A DNA stretch of 64,000 bases from an uncultured Acidimicrobiales bacterium (GTDB lineage: Bacteria; Actinomycetota; Acidimicrobiia; Acidimicrobiales; SHLQ01). A model generated the notes under the pieces. It was not told the origin of the DNA. It did no database searches and saw only the letters and a list, made by a program, of their open reading frames with translations. Positions 41,857 through 49,530 of this stretch are shown here, one piece after another; the first letter of the stretch is position 1; each line of letters opens with the position of its first letter. A program made the position numbers and the translations under genes. The DNA lies in the NCBI GenBank assembly GCA_937922235.1, contig CAKZVC010000039.1, positions 1 through 64,000 on the forward strand. The letters are read 5' to 3'.

Positions 41857-41862
41857 AGCCTA
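41857..41862 (-). promoter_or_regulatory. -10 element of a leaderless engB transcript
   Basis: TAGGCT on the minus strand, 6 nt before the GTG at 41850. The opposite-strand -10 for the nat gene lies 48 bp away. Confidence 0.55.
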
Positions 41863-41909
41863 CGACGCTGTTCGTCGAAGAAGCCAGTGACGACAGTTCG
41901 AAGGCCGGG

Positions 41910-41915
41910 TACTGT
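41910..41915 (+). promoter_or_regulatory. -10 element of a leaderless nat transcript
   Basis: TACTGT, 7 nt before the ATG at 41923; this fixes the start and excludes the longer frame that overlaps engB. Confidence 0.55.
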
Positions 41916-41922
41916 CAGCCGG

Positions 41923-42690
41923 ATGCTCACCCCTGACATGACCGATCGCTACTTGGCTCGCATCGGCCTTGATGCTGCCCCACCGGTTGCGCGTGATGGC
42001 TTGACGGTATTGCAACGGGCCCACTTGACGACCGTTCCGTTCGAGAACCTTGACGTCTTCGACGGAATCCGGGTTCGCACCGACCTCGAATGGTCGTTCG
42101 ACAAGATCATCAATCATCGACGAGGAGGCTGGTGCTTTGAAGTCAACGGTGCATTTGGGGCGTTGCTGGAAGCGCTTGGTTTTGCGGTTGTTCGCCTCGG
42201 TGCCGCAGTGCTTCTCGATGGCCCAAGCGTCATCGTCGACCATCAGACACTTGAGGTGGTGATCGACAAGATCCCGTATCTTGTCGACGTCGGCTTCGGC
42301 GACAGCTTTGCCTCGCCGCTCGAGCTCAACGCCACCGGCCCGCAGGATGGCCATACGGGCACCTTCGAGTTCATTGCGAGCAGTCAGGGCCTCACTCTGA
42401 CCCGGCACGACGATGATGGGGTTCCGGTGCCGCAGTATCGGTTCAAGCGAACCGTGCGAGACCTCGCCGACTTTGATGAAGCATCCGACCGACTGCAATC
42501 CGACCGCTCGCTTCACTGGAGCGAGAAGCCGTTTGCGACGCGCCTTATCGACGGCGGTCCAGAGCGCATAACGCTGCTGCGCAACCGGCTGAAGTACAGC
42601 GGTCCCGAAGGCATAACCGAGGAGCCGGTCGATAGCAGCGAATGGGACGACGTGTTGCAGTCACGGTTCGACATAAGTCGGGCGAGCTGA
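41923..42690 (+). CDS. nat: Arylamine N-acetyltransferase
   Basis: A 255-residue NAT enzyme that moves acetyl or other acyl groups from CoA to arylamines or related substrates. The family start YLARIGLD, HLTTVPFENLDVF and the active-site RRGGWCFEVNGAF (Cys near residue 71) are present. The other triad members are probably the His of VDHQTLEVV and the Asp of YLVDVGFGDSF. In mycobacteria NAT sits with steroid catabolism genes; no such cluster is seen here. Confidence 0.94.
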   Translation: MLTPDMTDRYLARIGLDAAPPVARDGLTVLQRAHLTTVPFENLDVFDGIRVRTDLEWSFDKIINHRRGGWCFEVNGAFGALLEALGFAVVRLGAAVLLDGPSVIVDHQTLEVVIDKIPYLVDVGFGDSFASPLELNATGPQDGHTGTFEFIASSQGLTLTRHDDDGVPVPQYRFKRTVRDLADFDEASDRLQSDRSLHWSEKPFATRLIDGGPERITLLRNRLKYSGPEGITEEPVDSSEWDDVLQSRFDISRAS

Positions 42691-42709
42691 CAGAAATCGT
42701 CGCGAGCAG

Positions 42710-42715
42710 TACCGT
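42710..42715 (+). promoter_or_regulatory. -10 element of the 76-residue protein gene
   Basis: TACCGT, 5 nt before the ATG at 42721. Confidence 0.45.
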
Positions 42716-42720
42716 TTGGT

Positions 42721-42951
42721 ATGGGCAAGGTTCGACCGAACGCCGAGCAGCGACGACTGTCGAAGCTTCGCGCCCTGAAGAGCGAGCACTTCCCCGAGAC
42801 TGATCGCCTCGCCGATCAGCTCGCTGAGAAAGATCGACGCATCGCCGAACTCGAACGCGAAGTCGAGGTGCTGCGGTTGAAGCTCTCGCGCTCTCGGAGC
42901 ACGCCCGAACGCTCCGCCCCAACGCAGCGTCACCAACACGGAGTGTTCTAA
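42721..42951 (+). CDS. Small coiled-coil protein
   Basis: A 76-residue charged protein. Residues 25-58 (DRLADQLAEKDRRIAELERE continuing into EVLRLKLSRS) form a strong heptad coiled coil; both ends are basic and polar. Support is the coding pattern and a -10 box 5 nt before the start. No family recognised. It is followed by a hairpin and a convergent gene. Confidence 0.6.
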   Translation: MGKVRPNAEQRRLSKLRALKSEHFPETDRLADQLAEKDRRIAELEREVEVLRLKLSRSRSTPERSAPTQRHQHGVF

Positions 42952-42970
42952 ACGTTTCCGTTGTGGCAAC

Positions 42971-42996
42971 GAGCGTTGTGCCGTTGACCAACGCTC
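42971..42996 (+). terminator. Hairpin downstream of the coiled-coil gene
   Basis: GAGCGTTG (42971-42978) pairs with CAACGCTC (42989-42996) and is followed by TATT. It lies between convergent genes. Confidence 0.5.
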
Positions 42997-43009
42997 TATT
43001 AAGCAACGC

Positions 43010-43960
43010 TCACGCAACACCTTCGTTGGCATTCGGCACGTACCGACGACCGCGACCAATTGCATCGGAGAAGTTCGAGATCAGTGCCTGGCCAATCTCG
43101 GAGAATCGATCGTTCGGGACAACCGCGACGATCAGCAGGCAGTTCGCGACGGCATCGGTCGACTTGATTGGACGCATGAGGAGCGAGGCGCACGCGTCGC
43201 CCACGCTGTCCTTGAGTTGTTCGAGCATGGCCGTGCCGTCGCGCAGGTCGTTGACGACGAAGCGCAAAATCCGATCTCGTCCGTCAACTGCCCGCGGTGC
43301 TTCCATTCGGTTGACGAGCTCCCAGCCCATCCCGAGGGTGCGGAGGAGGTTCGTTCGATCGTCTTCTTCGTTGAACAGTTCGTCTGCAGGCACTTGGCTC
43401 TCGGCCCAGTACCAGTTCGGCTGGCTTGGGCCGGCAGCGGTTTCGTACACCTCGACCGCTCGGTTGTCGACGAGCACGGACCACGGTTGCTTGCTGAGAA
43501 AGAGCGTCGTGGGAATCTTCGTTGGCTGACTAACGGGCTGGTTTCTCGATGGATCTCGCATGAGCGCCACCTGGGTCCGACGCAAGAAATCGAGATAGCT
43601 AATCGGCACGTCGAGGTCGACGCCGAGACGACGAAGCAGGTTGATCGTGTTCAGGCCGCGCTCGGCGACCTCATGGGTTGGCCAGTTTCGTGCGGTCACG
43701 ACGAAGTCTTCAACTCGATACGGCAGTACCGAGAAGCCCTCGCCGTTGTTCGAATTCCAGTCGATCTCCGGATCGGGGTGTGGCGGACGAACCGGGATAT
43801 CCCAGTCGAGAGCCGCGAGTTCATTCCACAACCTCAACGGATCATCAAGACCCGGAAAGGAGAAGATCAGCTTGGGCGCCAAGTTGGCGTCTCTCACTTC
43901 GACCGTTGCTGCAACGTCAACGACGAATGTGTGATCATTCGACATGGGACTTCTTTTCAT
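43010..43960 (-). CDS. Hypothetical protein
   Basis: A 316-residue soluble protein that I do not recognise. It has several Trp-rich stretches (LRLWNELAALDWDIPVRPPH, QPNWYWAESQ) and a C-terminal portion with alternating strands and helices (RILRFVVNDLRDGTAMLEQL). There is no signal peptide. It is divergent from the 44066 gene; ATG 43945 is an alternative start. Nothing in the neighbourhood suggests a role. Confidence 0.65.
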   Translation of the reverse strand: MKRSPMSNDHTFVVDVAATVEVRDANLAPKLIFSFPGLDDPLRLWNELAALDWDIPVRPPHPDPEIDWNSNNGEGFSVLPYRVEDFVVTARNWPTHEVAERGLNTINLLRRLGVDLDVPISYLDFLRRTQVALMRDPSRNQPVSQPTKIPTTLFLSKQPWSVLVDNRAVEVYETAAGPSQPNWYWAESQVPADELFNEEDDRTNLLRTLGMGWELVNRMEAPRAVDGRDRILRFVVNDLRDGTAMLEQLKDSVGDACASLLMRPIKSTDAVANCLLIVAVVPNDRFSEIGQALISNFSDAIGRGRRYVPNANEGVA

Positions 43961-44052
43961 TACTCGCGTGGCACCTGGGTGGTGAGGCCTTTCTTAGTAG
44001 TCGGCACAACGACACGCTTTTTGAGCCGCCCGATGACGGGTTCCGCAAGCGA

Positions 44053-44058
44053 TACCAT
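44053..44058 (+). promoter_or_regulatory. -10 element that fixes the start at 44066
   Basis: TACCAT, 7 nt before ATG 44066. An ATG at 44057 overlaps the hexamer itself and would not be on the leaderless transcript. Confidence 0.5.
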
Positions 44059-44065
44059 GAGCTCA

Positions 44066-44914
44066 ATGCGTCGCGAACATGCTTCGAGAATGGCCGATTG
44101 GCAAGAAATTCCCCGCCGCTTCCGCGATGTGTGGACCGGCCGCGGGCAGGGCGTCGCGACCGATGGAACCAGTTGGTTCGTCACGCAGAACGACGCTGCC
44201 CCTGGGGTCTCTCGCTATTCGGCTGACTTTTCCACCCTCGAAGCTCGCGCGGAGATCCCTCGGACGGTCGCTGGACACGTGGGTGCGGTGTCGGTGGTCG
44301 GCGGCATCGTGTCGATCGCTCTCGAGAACCCAGAGGCCGTCATTACGTTCAGTACTGACCTGCAGCAAAAGTCGATCGTGCCGATTGCTCGGCCGGTGGA
44401 GCAGGACGGCATTCCTCATCTCGCATGGTGCTCGGTGAACCCCGCAAACGGGTTGCTGTACACCTGCGATTGGAACTTTGCGAACGAGCTCGTGGCGTAT
44501 GAGCCAAGAACGGGCAGTCCCCGACCCGATGCAACCATCACCCTCGACGAGTCAGTTCACCGAGTGCAGGGAGCCGCGTTCACCCCGACGGGCCTGGTGT
44601 ACCTTGCAGCCGACGATCGTCTGAGTCTGAACGAATGGTGGCGAACCATGCTTCGCCTCAACCCGCCACGCGATCGCTTCCCCGGGATTCACTGCTTCGA
44701 TGTCGAGTCCGGCGTGGAGGTCGATTACCGGCGGATAGCCATTAGCGGATGGCCTCCATTCCGTGAAGAGATCGAGGGTCTCGGGGTCGGAGAGATGGAC
44801 ATCAACGGCGTCATCGCCCATGTCCACCTGTCGTATTTGGTGAAGGACCACACGTGGCGGCGCGACTCGGTGATCGTCAAGTCGTACGTCGTCGACCGAC
44901 CATCGGAGCTGTAG
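44066..44914 (+). CDS. Hypothetical protein, probable beta-propeller fold
   Basis: A 282-residue soluble protein with strand-turn repeats (GRGQGVATDGTSWFVTQND, HVGAVSVVGGIVSIALENPE, HLAWCSVNPANGLLYTCDWN and QGAAFTPTGLVYLAADD) that suggest a propeller resembling SMP-30/NHL-like folds. There is no signal peptide. The start is chosen from the -10 spacing; the open frame continues far upstream but there overlaps the divergent 43010-43960 gene. Function unknown. Confidence 0.65.
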   Translation: MRREHASRMADWQEIPRRFRDVWTGRGQGVATDGTSWFVTQNDAAPGVSRYSADFSTLEARAEIPRTVAGHVGAVSVVGGIVSIALENPEAVITFSTDLQQKSIVPIARPVEQDGIPHLAWCSVNPANGLLYTCDWNFANELVAYEPRTGSPRPDATITLDESVHRVQGAAFTPTGLVYLAADDRLSLNEWWRTMLRLNPPRDRFPGIHCFDVESGVEVDYRRIAISGWPPFREEIEGLGVGEMDINGVIAHVHLSYLVKDHTWRRDSVIVKSYVVDRPSEL

Positions 44915-44993
44915 CCGCGCAGCTTGGTCGCGAAACCGCCAGACATGTTCTAGGGGAGTATGAGAGGCTGAGTGTCCCGACCAAAGGAGCGCC

Positions 44994-47072
44994 ATGATGT
45001 TCGCTCGATTCACTCGCTCGCTGGCGCTGTTGTTGGTGCTGGCGCTGTTCGCCACCGCCTGCGGTGGTAGCGATAGTTCTGATGACGGCGGCGATTCGGC
45101 CGACGCCGATACCACCACGACCTCGGTTGCCGAACCGGAGCCCGACGAGTTGGATGAACCGGCAGCGTCTGACACCGACACAGCCGGCACGACAGACGTA
45201 GCCGACGAGTCTGATGAGGCCGAGACGGCCGAGGCTGAGCCCGTTGGTTTCACATCTGGCAGTTGTGAGTTCGACGCACCACCGGGCTTCACGGTTGAGT
45301 GCGGCTGGGTGACGGTGCCCCAGCACTGGGACGACCCGAGCGACCCAGACACGATGCGTCTACACGTTGCGACCTTCACCTCCGCCGAAACCCCACCCGA
45401 CGCCGACCCCGTGGTCTATCTCGAGGGTGGCCCCGGAGGCGACACCTTTGGCCTGGTGAACCTGACCTTCGCCGACCGCTTCGGCCCGATTGTCGAGCGC
45501 CACCCAGTCGTGATGTTTACCCAGCGAGGTTCGTCGCTGAGCGAGATCGATCTCGAATGTGAGGAGGTCACTGACCTTGCCCTCGACCTCATCGAGAAGC
45601 CCCCAATCGATGGCGATGTCGACGAGCGTCTTGTCGCTCTTCAAGACTGTGCCGACCGGCTCGTTGGCGAAGGTGCCGATCTGGCCGCCTATCACACGAC
45701 CGCCTCAGCCAACGACGTCGATGGCGTACGCGACGCCCTCGGATACGACCAGTGGAACGTCCTGGGCATCAGCTACGGCACTCGTCTCGGACAAGAGGTT
45801 GTTCGGAACCATCCCGATGGCGTTCGGGCACTGATCCTCGATTCGATCCAACCGCCCGACCCAAATCTTGGGTCCCTCGCCGCTGTCGGAAAGACGTTCG
45901 AGGGTGCGCTCGATGCGCTCTTCGCTGGCTGTGAGGCGAGCGCTGAGTGCGCTGCCGACAACCCGAACTTGGAGGAGCGCTTCAGGGGGGTCGTCGCCGA
46001 GGCTGATGCCGAGCCGTTCGAGCTCGTCGCCGCAGACCAACTCACCGGCGAAACGTACGATGCCATCGTCGATGACACCCGACTACTCAGCGCCGTGTTC
46101 CAAGCCCTCTACAACCCCCAGACGTTCGCGGCGTTGCCCGAGATGGTTGAGCAACTGGAGAATGACAACACCGAGGTGTTGTCCACCTTGATCGGCCTTC
46201 AGCTCACGAACGGACCGTTGATCTCGGCGGGCATGTATACCTCGGTCATGTGCCACGACTTTCTCGCTGAGCTCACGCCTGATTCGGCATGGGACCTTGG
46301 CGAGACCGGCGATCCGCTGTTCGACGCTCAGTTCAGCGATCTGTTCGAAGCCGAGGCGACCCAGTTCTGCGACGTGTTCGACACCGGGTCAGCCCCAGAG
46401 TCGATCACCGAACCGGTCGAGACCGACATTCCAACGTTGCTTCTCGCTGGCGCCTACGACCCCATCACGCCACCGAGTTTCGCTACTGCGATCGAAGCCG
46501 GCTTCTCCAATGGACAGCTCGCCGTGTTGCCTCATGTGGGTCACGCCGCCGTTGGCGATGACTGCGGAATGGAGATCGCGCTCGCCTTCTTCTCCGACCC
46601 CGCGAGCCAGGTCGACCAGTCGTGCATCGACACCTCGGCGACCCCGAACTGGGTTCCCGGGAGCCTCGAAGGCATCGATTTCGAACAGTTTGAAGAGGGC
46701 CTGCTCGGTATTCGAGGCGTCGTTCCGGAAGGGTGGGATGTGCAGGGCCCAGGCACGTTCGTGCGAGGCGACACCAACATTGCTCACCAGACTGTCCTGC
46801 TGCAGCAGGGAGGTCCGATTCCAGCGGCTCAGTTCATTGGGTTGTTGGCGAATCAGCTCGGTGGCGAAGCAATCCCGAATGGCAGCCTCGATGTTGGTGA
46901 CCGAACGTGGGACATCTTCGACGTCGACGCGAGCATCGGAAACGTGCGGGTGTACGTCTTCGACGACAGCGGCTTCACCCTGTTCGCTGCAGTCTTGGGC
47001 ACCGAGGGTGACCTTCCCGATATCGAAGCACATGTCATCCCGACGGTGCTTGAGAACCTCAGTCAATCCTGA
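44994..47072 (+). CDS. Secreted alpha/beta hydrolase lipoprotein, TAP-like
   Basis: A 692-residue protein with signal SLALLLVLALFATACGG (lipobox Cys near 23) and an acidic Thr/Asp-rich linker. The hydrolase core has YLEGGPGGDTFG (oxyanion region), the nucleophile elbow LGISYGTRLG (Ser near residue 259), Asp in AGAYDPITPP and His in LPHVGHAAVG, matching the tripeptidyl-aminopeptidase-like family. About 150 residues after the TAP-like C-terminal region are of unknown type. AAAGGAG sits 4 nt before the ATG. Confidence 0.92.
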   Translation: MMFARFTRSLALLLVLALFATACGGSDSSDDGGDSADADTTTTSVAEPEPDELDEPAASDTDTAGTTDVADESDEAETAEAEPVGFTSGSCEFDAPPGFTVECGWVTVPQHWDDPSDPDTMRLHVATFTSAETPPDADPVVYLEGGPGGDTFGLVNLTFADRFGPIVERHPVVMFTQRGSSLSEIDLECEEVTDLALDLIEKPPIDGDVDERLVALQDCADRLVGEGADLAAYHTTASANDVDGVRDALGYDQWNVLGISYGTRLGQEVVRNHPDGVRALILDSIQPPDPNLGSLAAVGKTFEGALDALFAGCEASAECAADNPNLEERFRGVVAEADAEPFELVAADQLTGETYDAIVDDTRLLSAVFQALYNPQTFAALPEMVEQLENDNTEVLSTLIGLQLTNGPLISAGMYTSVMCHDFLAELTPDSAWDLGETGDPLFDAQFSDLFEAEATQFCDVFDTGSAPESITEPVETDIPTLLLAGAYDPITPPSFATAIEAGFSNGQLAVLPHVGHAAVGDDCGMEIALAFFSDPASQVDQSCIDTSATPNWVPGSLEGIDFEQFEEGLLGIRGVVPEGWDVQGPGTFVRGDTNIAHQTVLLQQGGPIPAAQFIGLLANQLGGEAIPNGSLDVGDRTWDIFDVDASIGNVRVYVFDDSGFTLFAAVLGTEGDLPDIEAHVIPTVLENLSQS

Positions 47073-47095
47073 CCAGCGACACACCCACGGCACAG

Positions 47096-47120
47096 GGGCG
47101 GGGTCAGACCCCCACCCCGC
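47096..47120. repeat. GGGGTCAGACCCC palindrome downstream of the hydrolase gene
   Basis: GCGGGGT-caga-CCCC-ca-CCCCGC around 47099-47120 forms a GC-rich dyad 24 bp after the stop codon. The core GGGGTCAGACCC recurs at about 17163-17175 and in variant form at 51476-51488 and 61014-61026. Confidence 0.65.
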
Positions 47121-47158
47121 TATCGTTGAGGACTGCTTCGATGCATGCATCGTTGTTT

Positions 47159-47243
47159 GGAGGAGTGCGAGAGCGGCCGAATCGGCACGCTTGGAAAGCG
47201 TGTGAACCGCAAGGTTCCGTGGGTTCGAATCCCACCTCCTCCG
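47159..47243 (+). tRNA. tRNA-Ser (GGA)
   Basis: An 85-nt class II tRNA: acceptor GGAGGAG/CTCCTCC, anticodon stem-loop CGCTTGGAAAGCG (anticodon GGA), a long variable arm (TGAACCGCAAGGTTCC) and T arm GTGGGTTCGAATCCCAC. CCA is not encoded. Confidence 0.97.
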
Positions 47244-47275
47244 CTGAAGATCGATCTGAGTGCTAGACCACAGTC

Positions 47276-48019
47276 ATGCATGAGAAGCCGGTCGCCATCG
47301 TTGCCAACGCCAAGCACTACGTCGGTCCGGCGGTTGCGGCCGTCTTGGCCCAAGCCGGGTACGACCTCGTCCTTGGTGAACCTGAGCCCGAAACGATCCA
47401 GGCGGTTACCGAAGCTGGAGCCGACAGTTGGGTGATCGACGGCGTGCTCGATCTGTCCGAACCTGCCGCGGCACCGCGGTTGGTCGACATGGCCATGGAC
47501 GCGTACGGCCGCATCGATTCGGCGGTCTTCTTCACCGGCGAGATCGTGCTCGGCAAGTTCACCGAGGCGACCGACGACGACCTTGCGCGGGTGATGGCGG
47601 GCAACATCGAGTCGGTCTTCCGGGCATTGCGTGCGTTCGTTCAGCCGATGGTCGACGCCGGGTCTGGACAGATCTTGGCCATCACCAGTGCGTCTGGCCT
47701 TCGAGTCACTCCCGGCGCGCCGCTGTACTCGGCCACTCGGGCCGCGGCGAACATGTTGGTGAAGAACGTTGCCGCTGAGGTGGCGTCGAGCGGCGTGCAG
47801 GTGAATGCAGTCGGCACCAACTTCATGGACTTCCCTGCGTTCCGAAACGCCACCGGTGCGGACGACCCTGAGATCATGGCGAAGATCGTCAAGAACGTGC
47901 CGTTGGGCCGTCTTGGAACCGTGGAGGAGTTCGCCCAGTTCTGTCGCGTGTTCCTCGATGGCACCGCCACGTTCCAGACAGGACAGGTCGTCGGCTTCGA
48001 CGGCGGTTGGTCGGCGTGA
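47276..48019 (+). CDS. Divergent short-chain dehydrogenase/reductase homologue
   Basis: A 247-residue SDR-fold protein with altered key residues. The cofactor loop, normally TGxxxGxG, reads ANAKHYVGPA. The NNAG region reads FFTGE. The catalytic Ser is kept (ITSASGLRV) and Tyr is kept, but YxxxK is YSATR, with Arg in place of the catalytic Lys. The C-terminal GQVVGFDGGWSA is typical. It may bind a nucleotide or be inactive. Its stop overlaps the GNAT start (GTGA). Confidence 0.85.
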   Translation: MHEKPVAIVANAKHYVGPAVAAVLAQAGYDLVLGEPEPETIQAVTEAGADSWVIDGVLDLSEPAAAPRLVDMAMDAYGRIDSAVFFTGEIVLGKFTEATDDDLARVMAGNIESVFRALRAFVQPMVDAGSGQILAITSASGLRVTPGAPLYSATRAAANMLVKNVAAEVASSGVQVNAVGTNFMDFPAFRNATGADDPEIMAKIVKNVPLGRLGTVEEFAQFCRVFLDGTATFQTGQVVGFDGGWSA

Positions 48020-48621
48020 CCCTCGCAGGCATCTCGATAGCAACCGAGCGCCTGACCCTTCGCCCGTGGACGCCCGACGACGCACCCGCGTTGTTCGAGA
48101 TGCGCTCGAACCCCGAGATCACGAAGTGGCTCGGCTCACCCGAACCCTGGCGCGACCTCGACCAGGCACTGAACGAGATCGACATCTGGAACCGCCGCAA
48201 CAACGCCGACGACCCATTCGGCACCTGGGCGATAGCAGTGCGGGAGTCCGAGCGGGAACCCACGAACACGGAGCGGAGCTCGCGTAGCGACCTTGAAAGC
48301 GATCACGGATCTCGGCGGAAGTCCGAGCGAATAATCGGCAGTGTGAACCTTTCGCCGATCAGGTTGGGCAATGAAGTCGAAGTTGGGTGGTACTTGCATC
48401 CCGATGCAGTCGGGCAGGGCTACGCCACCGAGGCAGCCAAGGCGGTCATCGAGCACGGCTTGTCGAACGGTGTTCGACGAGTGTGGGCGCTCATGTGGAG
48501 CCACAACCATGCGTCGGCCAAAGTCGCCCGGGCGGCAGGCATGCGAGACCTCGGCGTGCTCGTCGACCCCTGGTACGGCAGCGACGAAGACCCCTACAGC
48601 CAGATGTTCGTCACGTACTAG
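48016..48621 (+). CDS. RimJ/RimL-type GNAT acetyltransferase with repeat-encoded insert
   Basis: A 201-residue GNAT protein. It opens with ATERLTLRPWTPDDA and has the RimJ/L acetyl-CoA motif VGWYLHPDAVGQGYATEAAKAVI near residue 125. Residues about 76-105 (VRESEREPTNTERSSRSDLE ...) are a basic, Ser-rich insert between two strands that has no place in the family; it is encoded by a palindromic repeat that recurs just downstream of the gene. GTG 48016 overlaps the SDR stop; TTG 48007 is an alternative. Confidence 0.88.
   Translation: MTLAGISIATERLTLRPWTPDDAPALFEMRSNPEITKWLGSPEPWRDLDQALNEIDIWNRRNNADDPFGTWAIAVRESEREPTNTERSSRSDLESDHGSRRKSERIIGSVNLSPIRLGNEVEVGWYLHPDAVGQGYATEAAKAVIEHGLSNGVRRVWALMWSHNHASAKVARAAGMRDLGVLVDPWYGSDEDPYSQMFVTY
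48242..48331 (+). repeat. Palindromic repeat element A, translated in frame
   Basis: It begins GGGAGTCCGAGCG and ends GGCGGAAGTCCGAGCG(AA), so the same 13-16 nt bound it as near-direct repeats 75 bp apart. It keeps the GNAT reading frame open. The same boundaries and similar length occur in element B at 48624-48723. Confidence 0.8.
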
Positions 48622-48623
48622 CA

Positions 48624-48723
48624 GATCTCGGCGGAAGTCCGAGCGAAACCCAGCGACCGAGGGGAGGGAGCGGAGCGGACGACCATGTGGACTTCCGCGG
48701 ATCTCGGCGGAAGTCCGAGCGAA
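48624..48723. repeat. Palindromic repeat element B, intergenic
   Basis: Two copies of GGCGGAAGTCCGAGCG (48631-48646 and 48707-48722) are 76 bp apart, with GGACTTCCGC (48689-48698) forming a 10-bp inverted repeat with GCGGAAGTCC (48707-48716). It starts two bases after the GNAT stop. It is homologous to element A within that gene. Confidence 0.85.
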
Positions 48724-48733
48724 AAACAGCAAA

Positions 48734-48869
48734 CGCCCGCTTTCTGGAGTGACGGCCAGGCGATCTGCGGCACACAGGAGGCGTCGCTGAGAGCTGCTGC
48801 CTTCCGGCCCTGACCCGGTTCACGAGCTCCTGTTGCACAGGACCCGACCGTCACACCACAAAGCGGGCG
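48734..48869 (-). ncRNA. ffs: Signal recognition particle RNA (4.5S type)
   Basis: The minus strand carries the conserved SRP RNA domain IV: GGGTCAGGGCCGGAAGGCAG around 48800-48825, with the GGAA tetraloop flanks and the symmetric loop that bind Ffh. The ends CGCCCGCTTT (48869 side) and AAAGCGGGCG (48734 side) pair, as do TGTGACGG and CCGTCACT, giving one long hairpin of about 136 nt. Exact termini are approximate. Confidence 0.93.
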
Positions 48870-49038
48870 TACGTGAAGGATATCGGCAGACGAGCGGAAA
48901 CGATAAGTACGGCGACCTCTTGAAATTGATTTGTCCTTGACGCGTTCTTACCTAGGGCCCTGACTACAGTCTTTCCGTCGCGTAATTCAGCGCGGCGATC
49001 TACCTGAACTTCGGTTCACGAATCTTTGGAGGATTTCC

Positions 49039-49440
49039 GTGATTCAAGAATTTAAAGACTTCATCAACAAGGGCGGCGTGTTTGAGGCAGCGGTGGGGCT
49101 GATCCTCGCACTTGCCTTTGCACCTGTCGTGCAGGGACTTGTTGACCACATCATCATGCCAGTCGTCGCTCGTGTCTTCGGTAAGCCTGACTTCAGCGAT
49201 GTAAAGATCGGTCTTGGCGGCAGCCAAGAGGTCACGCTCGAAGACGGCACCGTCGTCATGCGTGAGCCTGCAATCGAGATCGGATCGTGGATCACGATCG
49301 TGCTTGGTTTCATCATCTTGTCGTTCGTCATCTTCATGATGGTCAAGGCCTACAACAAGGCCATCCCACCTGAGGAAGAAGAAGAGGGTCCAACTGACAA
49401 CGAGCTCCTTATGGAGATCCGCGACAGCCTCAAGAAGTAA
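49039..49440 (+). CDS. mscL: Large-conductance mechanosensitive channel
   Basis: MscL opens under membrane tension to release solutes during hypo-osmotic shock. It has 133 residues, two membrane helices and a C-terminal coiled end. The N-terminal IQEFKDFINKGGVFEAAVGL and LALAFAPVVQGLVDHIIMPV of the first helix are typical, although the family's usual RGNVVDLAVG is here KGGVFEAAVG. GGAGG lies 6 nt before the GTG start. A strong hairpin follows the stop. Confidence 0.95.
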   Translation: MIQEFKDFINKGGVFEAAVGLILALAFAPVVQGLVDHIIMPVVARVFGKPDFSDVKIGLGGSQEVTLEDGTVVMREPAIEIGSWITIVLGFIILSFVIFMMVKAYNKAIPPEEEEEGPTDNELLMEIRDSLKK

Positions 49441-49472
49441 CACGTTCGCCGCTTTGCGGTAGTTCGTTCGAT

Positions 49473-49500
49473 CGGGCGGCGTCCTTCGGGGCGCCGCCCG
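49473..49500 (+). terminator. Intrinsic terminator after mscL
   Basis: CGGGCGGCG (49473-49481) pairs with CGCCGCCCG (49492-49500), followed by TTCGCGTTTT. It separates mscL from the ABC exporter. Confidence 0.75.
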
Positions 49501-49517
49501 TTCGCGTTTTCGACCAA

Positions 49518-49523
49518 TACGCT
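49518..49523 (+). promoter_or_regulatory. -10 element of a leaderless ABC exporter transcript
   Basis: TACGCT, 7 nt before the ATG at 49531. Confidence 0.55.
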
Positions 49524-49530
49524 CAGCACT

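Noticed and set aside
43217-44065. N-terminal extension of the 44066 gene
   Set aside because: The region is the antisense of the 43010-43960 gene; a -10 box sits just before ATG 44066.
47120-48085. 321-codon minus-strand frame over tRNA-Ser and the SDR gene
   Set aside because: It covers a tRNA and is the reverse shadow of the SDR gene; no motif supports it.
48624-48723. Element B as part of the SRP RNA gene or its promoter
   Set aside because: The SRP RNA fold closes at 48734-48869, and element B matches a repeat inside the GNAT gene instead.
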